This document shows positions 7,123 to 15,847 of a DNA stretch of 64,000 bases, in pieces. The notes under the pieces are model-generated. The model did no database searches, was not told the DNA's origin, and was given only the letters and a program-made list of their open reading frames with translations. The DNA comes from AV40 sp035568175 (GTDB lineage: Bacteria > Verrucomicrobiota > Verrucomicrobiia > Chthoniobacterales > UBA10450), in contig DATMON010000018.1 of the NCBI GenBank assembly GCA_035568175.1, positions 310,001-374,000 on the forward strand, in the 5' to 3' direction. How positions within the stretch are numbered: the stretch's first letter is position 1; each line of letters opens with the position of its first letter. A program made the position numbers and the translations under genes.

Positions 7123-8607
7123 TCACTCGCCGGCGTGGTGCGGGTCGTGTGGTTTCGGTTCAGCCGTTCGTTGCACCGGCTCGTGATCGGACTCGATCCA
7201 TTCGGTATGGAAAACGCCGGGCTTATCCACGCGTTCGTAAGTATGCGCGCCGAAGAAGTCGCGTTGCGCCTGTAACAAGTTGGATGGCAAACGCGCCGAG
7301 CGATAACTGTCGAAGTAAGCCAGCGACGCGGAAAAGGCCGGAACGGCAACGCCATACTCGACTGCGGCGGACACGGCGATCCGCCAATTGTCCTGGGTGC
7401 TTTTGATGATGTCGGTGAAATAGGAGTCGAGCAGCAGATTATGGAGCGCGGGATCGCGTTTGTAGGCGTCAACGATGCAGTTCAGAAATTTCGCGCGAAT
7501 GATGCAGCCGCCGCGCCAGATGGTGGCGATGTCGCCGAAGTTTAGGTTCCAATTGTATTGTTTGCTGGCGGCGCCGAGCAACTCCATTCCCTGCGCGTAG
7601 GAAACAATTTTTGAGGCATAAAGCGCGTTACGGACGGCGTCTGTTAGTTTTTTCCGATCGCCGGTGAATTTTTTCGGTTTCGGCTGGGGCAAAATTTTCG
7701 ACGCGGCGACGCGCTCATCTTTACGCGAGGAAATGACGCGCGCCTCAACGGCGGCGTTGATTGTGGAGATGACGACCGACTGCGCGATGGCGGATTGCAA
7801 CGTCCACATGCCGGTTCCTTTTTGTCCAGCTTTATCGAGAATCACATCGACCAGCGGTTTGCCCGTTTCCGGATCTTTCTTCCGGAAAATTTGCGACGTG
7901 ATGTCGATCAAGTAACTGTCGAGCTCGCCTTTGTTCCATTCGGTGAAAGTGTCGCCCAGATCCTTGTCATCCATGCCGACGACATCTTTCAAAATCGCGT
8001 AGGCCTCGCAGATGAGCTGCATGTCGCCGTACTCGATTCCGTTGTGCACCATTTTGACGTAGTGACCGGCGCCGTCCGGGCCCATGTAGCGACAGCACGG
8101 TTCGCCGTCCACTTGGGCGGCAATTTTGCGATAAATTGGCGCGATGATTTCCCACGACTCGCGCGGACCGCCCGGCATCAACGATGGACCTTTGAGTGCG
8201 CCTTCTTCTCCACCGGAGACGCCGCAGCCGACAAAGTGAATTCCTTTTCCTTCGAGATCTTTGCAGCGGCGTTGGGTATCGGTGAAAAGCGAATTCCCGC
8301 CGTCAACGATGACGTCGCCTTTGTCGAGAAGCGGTGCCAATTGACCAATAACGGCGTCCACGGGCGCGCCTGCTTTGACCATGATCATCGCTTTCCGCGG
8401 TTTTTTGAGCGCACCGACGAATTCCTCCATCGTACGGGTGGGCTGAATATTTTTCCCTTTGGCCCGAGCGGCCGCGAATTTGTCGGTAACATCAGTGGTG
8501 CGATTGAAAACGGCCACGGTGAAACCTTTCGATTCCATGTTGAGGACGAGATTCTCGCCCATCACAGCCAGGCCAATGAGGCCAATATCACATTGATTCG
8601 CAGTCAT
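7123..8607 (-). CDS. gnd: 6-phosphogluconate dehydrogenase, decarboxylating
   Basis: This 494-residue enzyme makes ribulose-5-phosphate, CO2 and NADPH in the oxidative pentose phosphate pathway. The N-terminal Rossmann domain has GLAVMGENLVLNM, followed by VDGGNSLF. The catalytic segment VGCGVSGGEEGALKGPSLMPGG includes the conserved SGGEEGA motif. HYVKMVHNGIEYGDMQ carries the catalytic lysine, and IWRGGCIIRAKFL and the arginine region near YFDSYRSARLPSNLLQAQRDFFGAHTYER complete the all-helical C-terminal domain. The start ATG at 8607 has a strong ribosome binding site, AAGGAGA, about 7 bp upstream. The gene is monocistronic, convergent with dnaE2 and divergent from moaE. Confidence 0.97.
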   Translation of the reverse strand: MTANQCDIGLIGLAVMGENLVLNMESKGFTVAVFNRTTDVTDKFAAARAKGKNIQPTRTMEEFVGALKKPRKAMIMVKAGAPVDAVIGQLAPLLDKGDVIVDGGNSLFTDTQRRCKDLEGKGIHFVGCGVSGGEEGALKGPSLMPGGPRESWEIIAPIYRKIAAQVDGEPCCRYMGPDGAGHYVKMVHNGIEYGDMQLICEAYAILKDVVGMDDKDLGDTFTEWNKGELDSYLIDITSQIFRKKDPETGKPLVDVILDKAGQKGTGMWTLQSAIAQSVVISTINAAVEARVISSRKDERVAASKILPQPKPKKFTGDRKKLTDAVRNALYASKIVSYAQGMELLGAASKQYNWNLNFGDIATIWRGGCIIRAKFLNCIVDAYKRDPALHNLLLDSYFTDIIKSTQDNWRIAVSAAVEYGVAVPAFSASLAYFDSYRSARLPSNLLQAQRDFFGAHTYERVDKPGVFHTEWIESDHEPVQRTAEPKPHDPHHAGE

Positions 8608-8666
8608 TTTGGGTCTCCTTTGTTGCTTCAGCGCAAGAGCTACACTGTAACGGGCGATTCAAAGAC

Positions 8667-9146
8667 ATGGCAAACTCCGTTTCTCAAGTTTTGTTGAGTG
8701 CAATGCGCCTGGAAACACCCAAGGAAGATGTAGATCCTTCGACTTCGCTCAGGACAAGCCTTTCGACGGGAGCGGTGGTCGATTTTTGGGGAGTGGTTCG
8801 AGAACTGGAAGATGGTCGTGAAATCGAGGGAATCGATTACGAAGCTCACGAAGCGATGGCCGAGCATCAGATGAAAATCCTTGCCGATACCGCGGCCGAG
8901 ACTTTTCGATTGAACCAAGTCCTGCTTCATCACCGGACCGGATTTGTAGGAACGGGTGAAGCGTCGCTGTTTCTACGAGTCAGTGCGCAACATCGCGCCG
9001 CTGCATTCGAGGCGAGCAAATGGATCGTGGACGAGTTGAAGAAGAAGGTCCCGATCTGGAAGCGGCCCCGATTTAAAAGCGAACATTCCGTAGCCGGCGT
9101 CGCCGAAAGCGGGCCGCGTTCAAGGACCGCGGCTACAACGCAATGA
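8667..9146 (+). CDS. moaE: Molybdopterin synthase catalytic subunit MoaE
   Basis: This 159-residue protein inserts the dithiolene sulfurs into precursor Z together with MoaD in molybdenum cofactor synthesis. Family motifs are GAVVDFWGVVRELEDG, YEAHEAMAEHQM, HRTGFVGTGEASLFLRVSA and DELKKKVPIWK. Two parts are unusual. Residues 24-35 are encoded by a dispersed PERSRR-type repeat (8736-8771). The C-terminus after VPIWK is not family sequence but comes from a GTAG...CTAC element (9090-9136). The stop overlaps the pgsA start by 4 bp (ATGA). No MoaD or other cofactor genes are nearby. The ActB protein at the right edge belongs to the molybdopterin oxidoreductase superfamily, but members of that subunit lack the cofactor. 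Confidence 0.93.
   Translation: MANSVSQVLLSAMRLETPKEDVDPSTSLRTSLSTGAVVDFWGVVRELEDGREIEGIDYEAHEAMAEHQMKILADTAAETFRLNQVLLHHRTGFVGTGEASLFLRVSAQHRAAAFEASKWIVDELKKKVPIWKRPRFKSEHSVAGVAESGPRSRTAATTQ
8736..8771 (+). repeat. Dispersed PERSRR-type repeat inside moaE
   Basis: The core is TTCGACTTCGCTCAGGACA followed by a second TTTCGACGGG. Its reverse complement encodes ACPERSRR, a peptide seen in many genomes as the mark of a widespread intergenic repeat. Here it is in frame directly upstream of the MoaE core. Confidence 0.7.
9090..9136 (+). repeat. GTAGCC...GGCTAC palindromic element at the moaE 3' end
   Basis: The element is bounded by GTAGCC (9090) and GGCTAC (ends 9136), with internal arms CCGCG/CGCGG. 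It encodes the last residues of MoaE and ends 7 bp before the pgsA ATG. Confidence 0.7.
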
Positions 9147-9721
9147 ACTGGGCGAATCGATTAACGCTGAGCCGGCTGGTGCTGACGGTGATTTTCGTCG
9201 CCGCGCTGAATTCGTCCTGGCAATACGGGCGGACACTCGCCCTGGTCGTCTTCCTGATCGCCGGCGTGAGCGACTTTGTCGATGGCGAAATCGCGCGCCG
9301 CTACGGTGTAGTGACAAATTTCGGCAAGTTAATGGATCCGCTGGTGGACAAAATCATGGTGGCGGCGGCATTTATCTCACTGGTGCCTCTGAAAGCGGTG
9401 CCGGCGTGGGCGGCAACGACCGTGGTGGCGCGCGATTTTCTAATTACTGGCCTGCGGATGATGGCAAGCGTGAAGGGAAAAGTTTTGCCGGCCGAAATGC
9501 TCGGCAAACAGAAAACCTCCTGGCAGGTGGTGACAGTGATTTTCTTTCTCGCGTTGCTTTCCCTTCACGAGCTGCGTTACGTGAATGAAGGATCGACATG
9601 GTGGTTTCACGCCTGGGACCAAGCCGGCCCGATCCTGGTTTGGATCACAGTCGCGCTGACAGTTTATTCCGGACTCGGTTATGCCTGGCGCCACCGCGAA
9701 TTGATCGCGCCGAACGAGTGA
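9143..9721 (+). CDS. pgsA: CDP-diacylglycerol--glycerol-3-phosphate 3-phosphatidyltransferase
   Basis: This 192-residue integral membrane enzyme makes phosphatidylglycerol phosphate from CDP-diacylglycerol. The CDP-alcohol phosphotransferase signature D-x2-DG-x2-AR-x8-G-x3-D-x3-D is complete (DFVDGEIARR, then GKLMDPLVDK) at residues ~34-62. The protein has about six hydrophobic segments. The start overlaps the moaE stop (ATGA). Length is normal for the family. The choice of PgsA over other CDP-alcohol transferases rests on the NRLTLSRL start and the LMDPLVDKIM motif. Confidence 0.93.
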   Translation: MNWANRLTLSRLVLTVIFVAALNSSWQYGRTLALVVFLIAGVSDFVDGEIARRYGVVTNFGKLMDPLVDKIMVAAAFISLVPLKAVPAWAATTVVARDFLITGLRMMASVKGKVLPAEMLGKQKTSWQVVTVIFFLALLSLHELRYVNEGSTWWFHAWDQAGPILVWITVALTVYSGLGYAWRHRELIAPNE

Positions 9722-9726
9722 CATAC

Positions 9727-9743
9727 GCAGCCGAGACGGCTGC
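9727..9743. repeat. Hairpin between pgsA and the export gene
   Basis: GCAGCCG-aga-CGGCTGC forms a perfect 7-bp stem in the short gap between the convergent stops. The same GCAGCCG/CGGCTGC arms recur at ~27,350, so this is another copy of a palindromic family. It may serve as a terminator. Confidence 0.5.
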
Positions 9744-9756
9744 CGCCGCAGCGACG

Positions 9757-10308
9757 CTAGAAGAAACTCTGCGGGACCTCGATTTTGTCGCCCGGCCGGA
9801 GTCGAACGTCCTGGGAGGGATCTTTGCGAAAGCGCCGCACATCGTAAACGGTGGCGTCGTTGCCGCGGAGAAGGCGCACATGTCGTTGATCGGCGAAATC
9901 GTTGAAACCGCCGGCAGCGTTGATAGCCGTCAGCAGCGTCATGTCTTCAGTGAATTGCACGCGGGAGGGACTGCGAACCGAACCGCCAACGTTCACGAAG
10001 CGGGCGCTCGGCTGCATGATGATGGTGACGTTCGGATTTGAGTAAATCTTGTTGGTCCGAAAATTCTCCTCGATCGAGCGCGAGAGCTGCGCCGGGGTCA
10101 TTCCTTCGGCGTGGATTTTCCCAATGTAAGGAAGATTAATGGAGCCGGTGGCGTCAACGCTGTAGGTGTTGTTGACCTGGCTTTGATCTTCGGCCGGCAC
10201 ACCGCTAATTTTCAAATCAACCGGATCGCCGATGCGAAGCGTTGCCTGGGCGAATGCGCCGGTGGCGAACACGAAAGAAAAAAGTAAGACCGCGAGCAGG
10301 CGCTGCAT
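9757..10308 (-). CDS. Polysaccharide export protein (short Wza/OPX type)
   Basis: This 183-residue protein has a signal peptide (MQRLLAVLLFSFVFATGAFAQA), then the poly-export domain (LRIGDPVDLKISG, VDATGSINLPYIGKI) and one SLBB domain (FVNVGGSVRSPSRVQFTEDMTLLTAI, ending RLRPGDKIEVPQ). It would form the periplasmic part of the capsule/exopolysaccharide channel. It stops right after the SLBB domain and lacks the C-terminal helix with which Wza spans the outer membrane. A separate outer-membrane pore is therefore needed, and the beta-barrel gene two places upstream is the natural candidate. ATG at 10308 lies just after the kinase stop; an in-frame TTG at 10317 is less likely. Confidence 0.88.
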   Translation of the reverse strand: MQRLLAVLLFSFVFATGAFAQATLRIGDPVDLKISGVPAEDQSQVNNTYSVDATGSINLPYIGKIHAEGMTPAQLSRSIEENFRTNKIYSNPNVTIIMQPSARFVNVGGSVRSPSRVQFTEDMTLLTAINAAGGFNDFADQRHVRLLRGNDATVYDVRRFRKDPSQDVRLRPGDKIEVPQSFF

Positions 10309-10313
10309 CAATA

Positions 10314-12467
10314 TCAATACTCGTCGGACTCGAGGTGGCCGTTGTCCCCGCCGTTGGCGGCAACCCGCGATTTCTTCCGACCGCTCCGCGTCGTTTCTTT
10401 CCCCTGCGGGGTATAATAACCGTAGTAGTTCGTGTAGTAGTAGTAGTTCTGGTCGTGTTTGAGGTCGACGTTGTTGAGGACGACGCCCAACACGGTACCG
10501 CCGACGCCGAGAATGGCTTGCTTCACTCGTGCCAGCATCGCGCGTGGAAAACGCCGATGCTGAACCACGATCACAGTTTGATCGACTTCACTCGCGATCA
10601 CGGAAGCGTCGCTCACGCCAAGGATCGGCGGCGAATCGAAGAACACGATGTCGTAGCGCATTTTTAATTCGGCGATTGTGTCCGACATTCGTTGCGAGTT
10701 AAGGATGCCGACGGCGTCGGAAGGCAAAATTCCGCTGGGCAAGATCGACAAATTCTCGACCGTCGTAGGCAAGATCGCCTGATCGAGGTCCATGTCGGTG
10801 GTCAGATAATTGGTCAGGCCGAATTCGTTGCTCATATCGAACAACAGGTGCTGAACCGGGCGGCGCAAGTCAGCGTCGACAATGAGGGTGGAATAACCGC
10901 CCTGAGCGCAGATGAAGGCGAGATTTGCGATGGTAGTCGACTTGCCTTCCCCGGGACCGCCGCTCACCAGTGAGATGGTGTTCGCTTCGGGATTGGGGCG
11001 GTTGAATTCGATGTTGGTGCGCAGGATTCGATACGCTTCGGCGTCTGGGGTGTCGCCTTCGGCCTTGTGCAGCAAATTTATATTTTTCGGAATGATCGCC
11101 AGGACTGGAACGCCCAGCAGGCTTTCGACGTCATCCATTGTTTTGACACTGGTATCGAGGTACTCAATGAAGAATGCGAGACCGATGCCGATGACGAGGC
11201 CGACCAACATCCCGAGAGTCAGATTTAATCCAACCCGCGGACGCGCCGGATAAGCCGGTGGCTCCGCCACCTGTTTCACGCTGACGGCGAAACGGGGCAT
11301 GGCCATCTCCATGGTCTGGGTTTGGGCGCGGGTGCGCACGCCATCAAGCAGCGTCTTCTCTTTGATGTAGGCGTTCTTGGCGCGGGCGTAATTCGCACTC
11401 AAATTCTTGGTTTGCAACTGCTTGGCGTTGATTTGCTCAAGTCGGTTTCGCAATTCATCGCGCGTGCCTTGGACCGTTTTCAGATTTCTCTCCAGACCCT
11501 GACGAATAATGCCGATCTGTTGCTCGAGCTGATGAGTGTAAACCTGCCTGGCCGCACGGAGCGATTTGACCTTGGGATGATTTTCACCGAGTCCGGAATT
11601 TAGAAGCAAAGCTTCCTGCGCGACCGTGTCCTGATAATTCGGTAGAATCTTTTGCACCGTCGGATCCTGCACGTCGAGAGTGGGCAGCATCCGCATCAAG
11701 TCGTCGCCTTTGAGGTTTTCGATCTGCGTCAGCTTACTCGAAAGGGTCGCAACTTTGGTGTCGGCCTCGTTAACTTCCGTTTCCTGTTTGACGACCATGC
11801 TATTGACAGGCGCCTGACTGTCCTCGGTCCCTTCGGGATTAAGATCGACGATGTGTTCCGCGTCGCGAATTCGGGACATTTCGGTCCCTGCGTCCTCAAC
11901 TCGCTTCTGCTGTTTTTCGACCTCTTCGTTCATCGCGGTGACCGCGCGATTGAGAACTTCCTTTTCTTCCTGAACGCGCCGGTCCTGATAGACGCTTACA
12001 ATTTTGTTGGCGATATCCGCAGCCAGTTGCGGGCTGGAATCGAAGACGCTGATCTGGAGAAGGTCGGTGTTGCGCACTTCATCAACGTCGAGCTTGTTGC
12101 GCAGCATTTGGTAAGCGAGCTCGCGCGAAGGCCGGCGGCCATCCCGGGCCCATTTTTCCTGAAGCCCCAACTGCTCGATGACGGGATAAAGAATCCCGGT
12201 CCGCTGAATGACCTGGTAAACGGTCGGCGCCAATTGCGGATCATGGATCGGCTGGTTCGGATCGCCCTGACCGAAAATGCGCGGATTTTCGGCCGTCGAT
12301 TTGACCTCCACGAACACAGAAGACTGGTATTCGCGCGGTTGAAAATAGGTGAAGATCGCGGCTGTGATCAGCACCAAAAGGAAGGCGAGCAAGACGAGAA
12401 TCCAACGGATGCGAATTACGCGCCAGTAATCGAGAAAATGGAGCTTTACCTCTTCGTTATGTGCCAT
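10314..12467 (-). CDS. Polysaccharide co-polymerase and tyrosine autokinase (Wzc/BY-kinase)
   Basis: This protein of about 717 residues is an inner-membrane PCP-2a type polysaccharide co-polymerase fused to its kinase. It has a Wzz domain after the first membrane helix (WILVLLAFLLVLITAAIF), a long coiled-coil periplasmic part, a GNVR-type motif with the second helix (PARPRVGLNLTLGMLVGLVIG), and a cytoplasmic BY-kinase. The kinase shows Walker A GGPGEGKSTT near residue 500, Walker A' IVDADLRRP and Walker B VFFDSPP. The C-terminal tyrosine cluster, with eight Tyr in NYYYYTNYYGYY near residue 675, is the autophosphorylation tail. It would control chain length and export together with the Wza-like gene 5 bp downstream. 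ATG at 12467 is preferred; a GTG at 12497 adds 10 residues. Confidence 0.94.
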   Translation of the reverse strand: MAHNEEVKLHFLDYWRVIRIRWILVLLAFLLVLITAAIFTYFQPREYQSSVFVEVKSTAENPRIFGQGDPNQPIHDPQLAPTVYQVIQRTGILYPVIEQLGLQEKWARDGRRPSRELAYQMLRNKLDVDEVRNTDLLQISVFDSSPQLAADIANKIVSVYQDRRVQEEKEVLNRAVTAMNEEVEKQQKRVEDAGTEMSRIRDAEHIVDLNPEGTEDSQAPVNSMVVKQETEVNEADTKVATLSSKLTQIENLKGDDLMRMLPTLDVQDPTVQKILPNYQDTVAQEALLLNSGLGENHPKVKSLRAARQVYTHQLEQQIGIIRQGLERNLKTVQGTRDELRNRLEQINAKQLQTKNLSANYARAKNAYIKEKTLLDGVRTRAQTQTMEMAMPRFAVSVKQVAEPPAYPARPRVGLNLTLGMLVGLVIGIGLAFFIEYLDTSVKTMDDVESLLGVPVLAIIPKNINLLHKAEGDTPDAEAYRILRTNIEFNRPNPEANTISLVSGGPGEGKSTTIANLAFICAQGGYSTLIVDADLRRPVQHLLFDMSNEFGLTNYLTTDMDLDQAILPTTVENLSILPSGILPSDAVGILNSQRMSDTIAELKMRYDIVFFDSPPILGVSDASVIASEVDQTVIVVQHRRFPRAMLARVKQAILGVGGTVLGVVLNNVDLKHDQNYYYYTNYYGYYTPQGKETTRSGRKKSRVAANGGDNGHLESDEY

Positions 12468-12543
12468 ACCAGTGGGACCCTTTTTGGCGAGAGCCACCCA
12501 TTCTAAGCAAAAACCCCGCCAAAGTAAACAGAGCCTTGCAGGC

Positions 12544-13974
12544 TCAGAAGGTCAAACTTACGCCAGCAAAGGCGCGATTCCGCGAATACTGGCGGAACTG
12601 GATGTCAGAATTGATGTCCGTATAATGATATCCGGCTTGGACGCCGATGAGCGGGGTAATCGCGTAGCGGAACGATAGGTTTCCATCGAAGGTGTTCTCG
12701 GTGAACCCTGGGGTGACCGTCGTGCCTGAGGTAAAGGCAGGGTAATCGTCGTGCACAAAATAAAGATCAACGCTCGAGCTGATTCGGGAGGTCAGGTTAA
12801 ATTTCGTCTGGAAGCCGGTCCGAAACGTGGTCCGACTTTGAGAACCTGGCGCACCCGGCTCTTCGAGTCCGTAGTGGTTGTTCCAGCTCACTGAGACTCT
12901 TTTTCCGAGAGCATAAATCAAGGATCCCTCAAAATAAGGAACGGTGCGATCGCCATCGCTATCGTAACTCCGGAACTCGGCTCCACCACGAAGCGACGCG
13001 CTCAGGCGGGGGTTAAAAATGTGATCGATGCCACCGAGCGCGAAGTGTGTAGTGGAATTAAGCGAGGCGGTTTCGTAAGTGATAATGCTGTATCGATATT
13101 CGGCAACCAGACTGGTTGTCGGGACGAGTTGGAACTGAAACTCGTTTCCAAAAGTGTTGCTGACGCGGTTGGAGAACGCGGCGACCGCGTTGTTGTCGTA
13201 ATTGTAGGCTTCGAACGTGTAGGAGGTCTTTGTCGAGAAACGCTGACTCCAGGCGTAATCGGCGAAGATTTTGTCGGTCGTGTAAAGATAATTGCCATTA
13301 CGCGAATTCAATCCCCCAAGGTTGTCGAAGCTTGGTTCCGTTAAATATTCGACCAGGAGAGTCGAGCCAAGCGTCAGCCGGGGCGATGACTTGTAGGTAA
13401 TACTGACCGCGCCCCTGAAGTCGACGTCGTAATCCTGGCCACTGACGTGCTGGTAATAATACGTGCCCCCAGCGCCGCCGTCCAGTTTCAGTTGCAGTCG
13501 CGGATCTCCAAAGGTGTAATCGAGGATAACATTGCCGCTGGTGAACGACGACCCCTGCTTGCCACTCTGCTGTGTGCCGACGTTGTCGTCGTAACCGCCG
13601 GAAATAAAGGCTAAAATTTGGACCGGCGTCGGAGAAAAAACACCGACGCCTGAGGGTCCGCCGGTCAGGGTTGGTCCAGCGGACGAACCCGTTGCAGCGG
13701 TCGGCGACGCGGTTGTTCCAGTCGATAATTCAGTCGCAGTTGCCGATGACGATGGCGCGGTCGTCGATGAAGGGCTTCCGGAGCCGCCTGTTGTCGAGAC
13801 TGCTTCCTGCGCCTGGAGAAGGTGTGCGCTGGCCGGAACAAAAATTAGCGCCAATACAACAACGGATAATCGTCTCATTTCTGGAGTAGCGCGGTTCGAG
13901 CCTAGGCTGGAGCAAGAAACGCGCAACCGGTTTGTCAAAGCGCCGCGCCCAACGGTGAAATTTCCGCGTTTCAT
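12544..13974 (-). CDS. Outer-membrane beta-barrel protein of the exopolysaccharide operon
   Basis: This protein of ~476 residues has a hydrophobic export signal (MRRLSVVVLALIFVPASAHLLQA), a Ser/Thr/Gly/Pro-rich linker, and from ~residue 120 many alternating amphipathic strands rich in Tyr/Phe. It ends in Phe (AFAGVSLTF), as outer-membrane barrels do. It resembles EpsL/BBP2-like barrels of exopolysaccharide clusters. Two starts compete. ATG 13974 has a good GGAGAA site and an ATGA overlap with the upstream gene but puts ~32 residues in front of the signal. ATG 13878 gives a normal signal peptide but has no visible ribosome binding site. It is likely the outer-membrane pore that complements the short export protein in this operon (inference). 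Confidence 0.85.
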   Translation of the reverse strand: MKRGNFTVGRGALTNRLRVSCSSLGSNRATPEMRRLSVVVLALIFVPASAHLLQAQEAVSTTGGSGSPSSTTAPSSSATATELSTGTTASPTAATGSSAGPTLTGGPSGVGVFSPTPVQILAFISGGYDDNVGTQQSGKQGSSFTSGNVILDYTFGDPRLQLKLDGGAGGTYYYQHVSGQDYDVDFRGAVSITYKSSPRLTLGSTLLVEYLTEPSFDNLGGLNSRNGNYLYTTDKIFADYAWSQRFSTKTSYTFEAYNYDNNAVAAFSNRVSNTFGNEFQFQLVPTTSLVAEYRYSIITYETASLNSTTHFALGGIDHIFNPRLSASLRGGAEFRSYDSDGDRTVPYFEGSLIYALGKRVSVSWNNHYGLEEPGAPGSQSRTTFRTGFQTKFNLTSRISSSVDLYFVHDDYPAFTSGTTVTPGFTENTFDGNLSFRYAITPLIGVQAGYHYTDINSDIQFRQYSRNRAFAGVSLTF

Positions 13975-15794
13975 TGTTTCTCCGCCGGCGATTGCTCTCT
14001 GACGGCGGCCGAGCCGGCTTCCCGCCAACGGAAAACGTGGTACTTATAGATTTCGTCCAGGTAAATCGACCGCGGGTCCCACCGCCGCGCGTCATAGAAG
14101 ATCCATTCTGCTTCTGGAAAACGGTCGAGGGCATCATAGGTCGCAGCCAATGGAATAAGGAAGCTTCTGTCGGCTGGGGCGAGCTCACGCGCTTTTGTCA
14201 GCGCCGTCAAAGCGTCTTCGTAACACACAGCGCGCTCGCTGTCGCTGGGAAGCGAATCGCAGCGGGTGAGCTTGGCGCTAGCCAGATATTGATAAAGAAA
14301 CGGATTTCGCTTTTCGGTTTCGAGACCACGCTGAGCAGAACGGAGTGCGGCGTCAGTTTGGGTGGCCCGCAACTCACTCCGCGCGTGCTCCGCAAAATAT
14401 TCGCCGGGCAAAAGCCGAAAGCACTGGACGGCAAGACATAATCCGGTTGCCGGGAGAAGTGCGCGCCACCACAAGATCGACATCGGCACGCCCGAATCTT
14501 GCGTTTCGCGCTGGATGCCATCGTTGGCCAGGATGCCGAAGACGAACGCCATCAACAAAACGTTGGCTGGGATGTGCAAATTAAAATCGACAAACGAATG
14601 GACGATGTAGGCCGAGACTGCTCCAAGCGCGCCGAGATTCAACGCGAGACTCGTGCTGAGAAGATTGCTCGAGACCACGACTCGTTTCGGGCCGAGACGT
14701 TGAAAATTTTTCCATCCATTGCGCAAATGCGCCCCGAGAAAAAAAAGAAAGAGCACGCCGCCGACTGCTCCGTATTCGCCGAGCAAGTGAAGGTAATCAT
14801 TGTGCGCATCGACCGGATCCTGTTGCATTCGGTCGGTGCGAAACATTCGGCCGTAATAAAGATAGGTGCCGCTTCCAGTCCCAACGATCGGCGCTGTTTT
14901 CCATTCTTCGATTGCCGCGTGCCAGAGATCAAGGCGCACCGGCGCCGTGCTCAAGGCGTTGTCCGCGCGATCAGACAGATAGTCGCTCTTCTTAATGAAT
15001 AGAAATGCCGAAACGGCGACGATCAGCGCAGCTAGCGCTCCGATTCCGCCAATGGTCCAAAGGAGGCGCGCGCCGCCGCGACGCAGGGTGAGCAGGCTCA
15101 AAACGCCGACCACCAAGACACTCGTGATCGCACTGGCGTATCCGCCGCGGCTGCCGGTGAGAAGCACGCCAACGTAGCAGACGCCGGTTGCGTAGCCGAT
15201 GAGCAATTTGCTCCAAGTTGGAAATCGGCTCCAGCAAACCAGCGCCACGCCGAAGCTTCCGACTACTTCCAGCGCGCCGGCGAGATGGTTTGGGCAAACA
15301 TAAAAACCGCTCGCGCGCCGGCCGTAATCGACGCGCTGCAGGAATTCAATCAGCATGAAATTGTTGCCATCGCGAAATTGGATCGCTCCGATGAGAACGT
15401 GAACGACTCCCAGCGCGAGGAGGCCGATCACAATTGAAGCACGCAGCTTCGATGAAGTGCAGAAACAGGCGGTGAAGCCGTAAACCATTAAGCCGCCGAG
15501 AACGGCGTAAACATCCGGACGCGCGGTGTAAACAACGGGGGAGAAAAATGCCCGGACAAGGATGTAACCGAAAAATATTGCTGAACTAATGAGACAAAGT
15601 TGGGCCGGTCGCGGTTTAGGCCGGCGGAACATCAAAAGTGTCAACAATCCGACGAGCGCGAGGATTGCGTAAGATGGGAGGCTGAAGATCAGGCGCGTGC
15701 CCCCGATCAGGACTTGGATGAGGCCGAGCGCGGCGCCGAGCAACGCGACCGCCAGAATTTCAAGCGACCGGCCGATCAAACTCGAGGACTTCAC
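13971..15794 (-). CDS. O-antigen ligase / polysaccharide polymerase family membrane protein
   Basis: This 607-residue protein has 10-12 hydrophobic segments and the Wzy_C/O-antigen-ligase core. Visible parts are ASGFYVCPNHLAGALE (periplasmic loop), LLTGSRGGYAS (a typical TGSRG motif) and GTGSGTYLYY followed by DAHNDYLHLLGEYGAVGG, which carries the conserved His of this superfamily. The last ~140 residues are soluble and TPR-like (repeated Ala/Leu helices, ending KYHVFRWREAG). As first gene of the minus-strand operon with a barrel, a tyrosine kinase and an export protein, it more likely polymerises or transfers exopolysaccharide than lipopolysaccharide. No glycosyltransferases accompany it in this window. 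Confidence 0.9.
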   Translation of the reverse strand: MKSSSLIGRSLEILAVALLGAALGLIQVLIGGTRLIFSLPSYAILALVGLLTLLMFRRPKPRPAQLCLISSAIFFGYILVRAFFSPVVYTARPDVYAVLGGLMVYGFTACFCTSSKLRASIVIGLLALGVVHVLIGAIQFRDGNNFMLIEFLQRVDYGRRASGFYVCPNHLAGALEVVGSFGVALVCWSRFPTWSKLLIGYATGVCYVGVLLTGSRGGYASAITSVLVVGVLSLLTLRRGGARLLWTIGGIGALAALIVAVSAFLFIKKSDYLSDRADNALSTAPVRLDLWHAAIEEWKTAPIVGTGSGTYLYYGRMFRTDRMQQDPVDAHNDYLHLLGEYGAVGGVLFLFFLGAHLRNGWKNFQRLGPKRVVVSSNLLSTSLALNLGALGAVSAYIVHSFVDFNLHIPANVLLMAFVFGILANDGIQRETQDSGVPMSILWWRALLPATGLCLAVQCFRLLPGEYFAEHARSELRATQTDAALRSAQRGLETEKRNPFLYQYLASAKLTRCDSLPSDSERAVCYEDALTALTKARELAPADRSFLIPLAATYDALDRFPEAEWIFYDARRWDPRSIYLDEIYKYHVFRWREAGSAAVREQSPAEKQ

Positions 15795-15847
15795 AAGCTT
15801 AGAGCGCTGGCGCGGTTTGGCACGGATTGGGAATGGCTGGGCAAAAG

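Noticed and set aside
7795..8697. 300-codon ORF on the plus strand opposite gnd
   Set aside because: It is antisense to a fully conserved 6-phosphogluconate dehydrogenase; the sequence has no recognisable protein features and results from high GC codon bias.
11652..12506. 284-codon ORF opposite the tyrosine autokinase
   Set aside because: It is a shadow of the kinase gene, in which all conserved motifs are on the minus strand.
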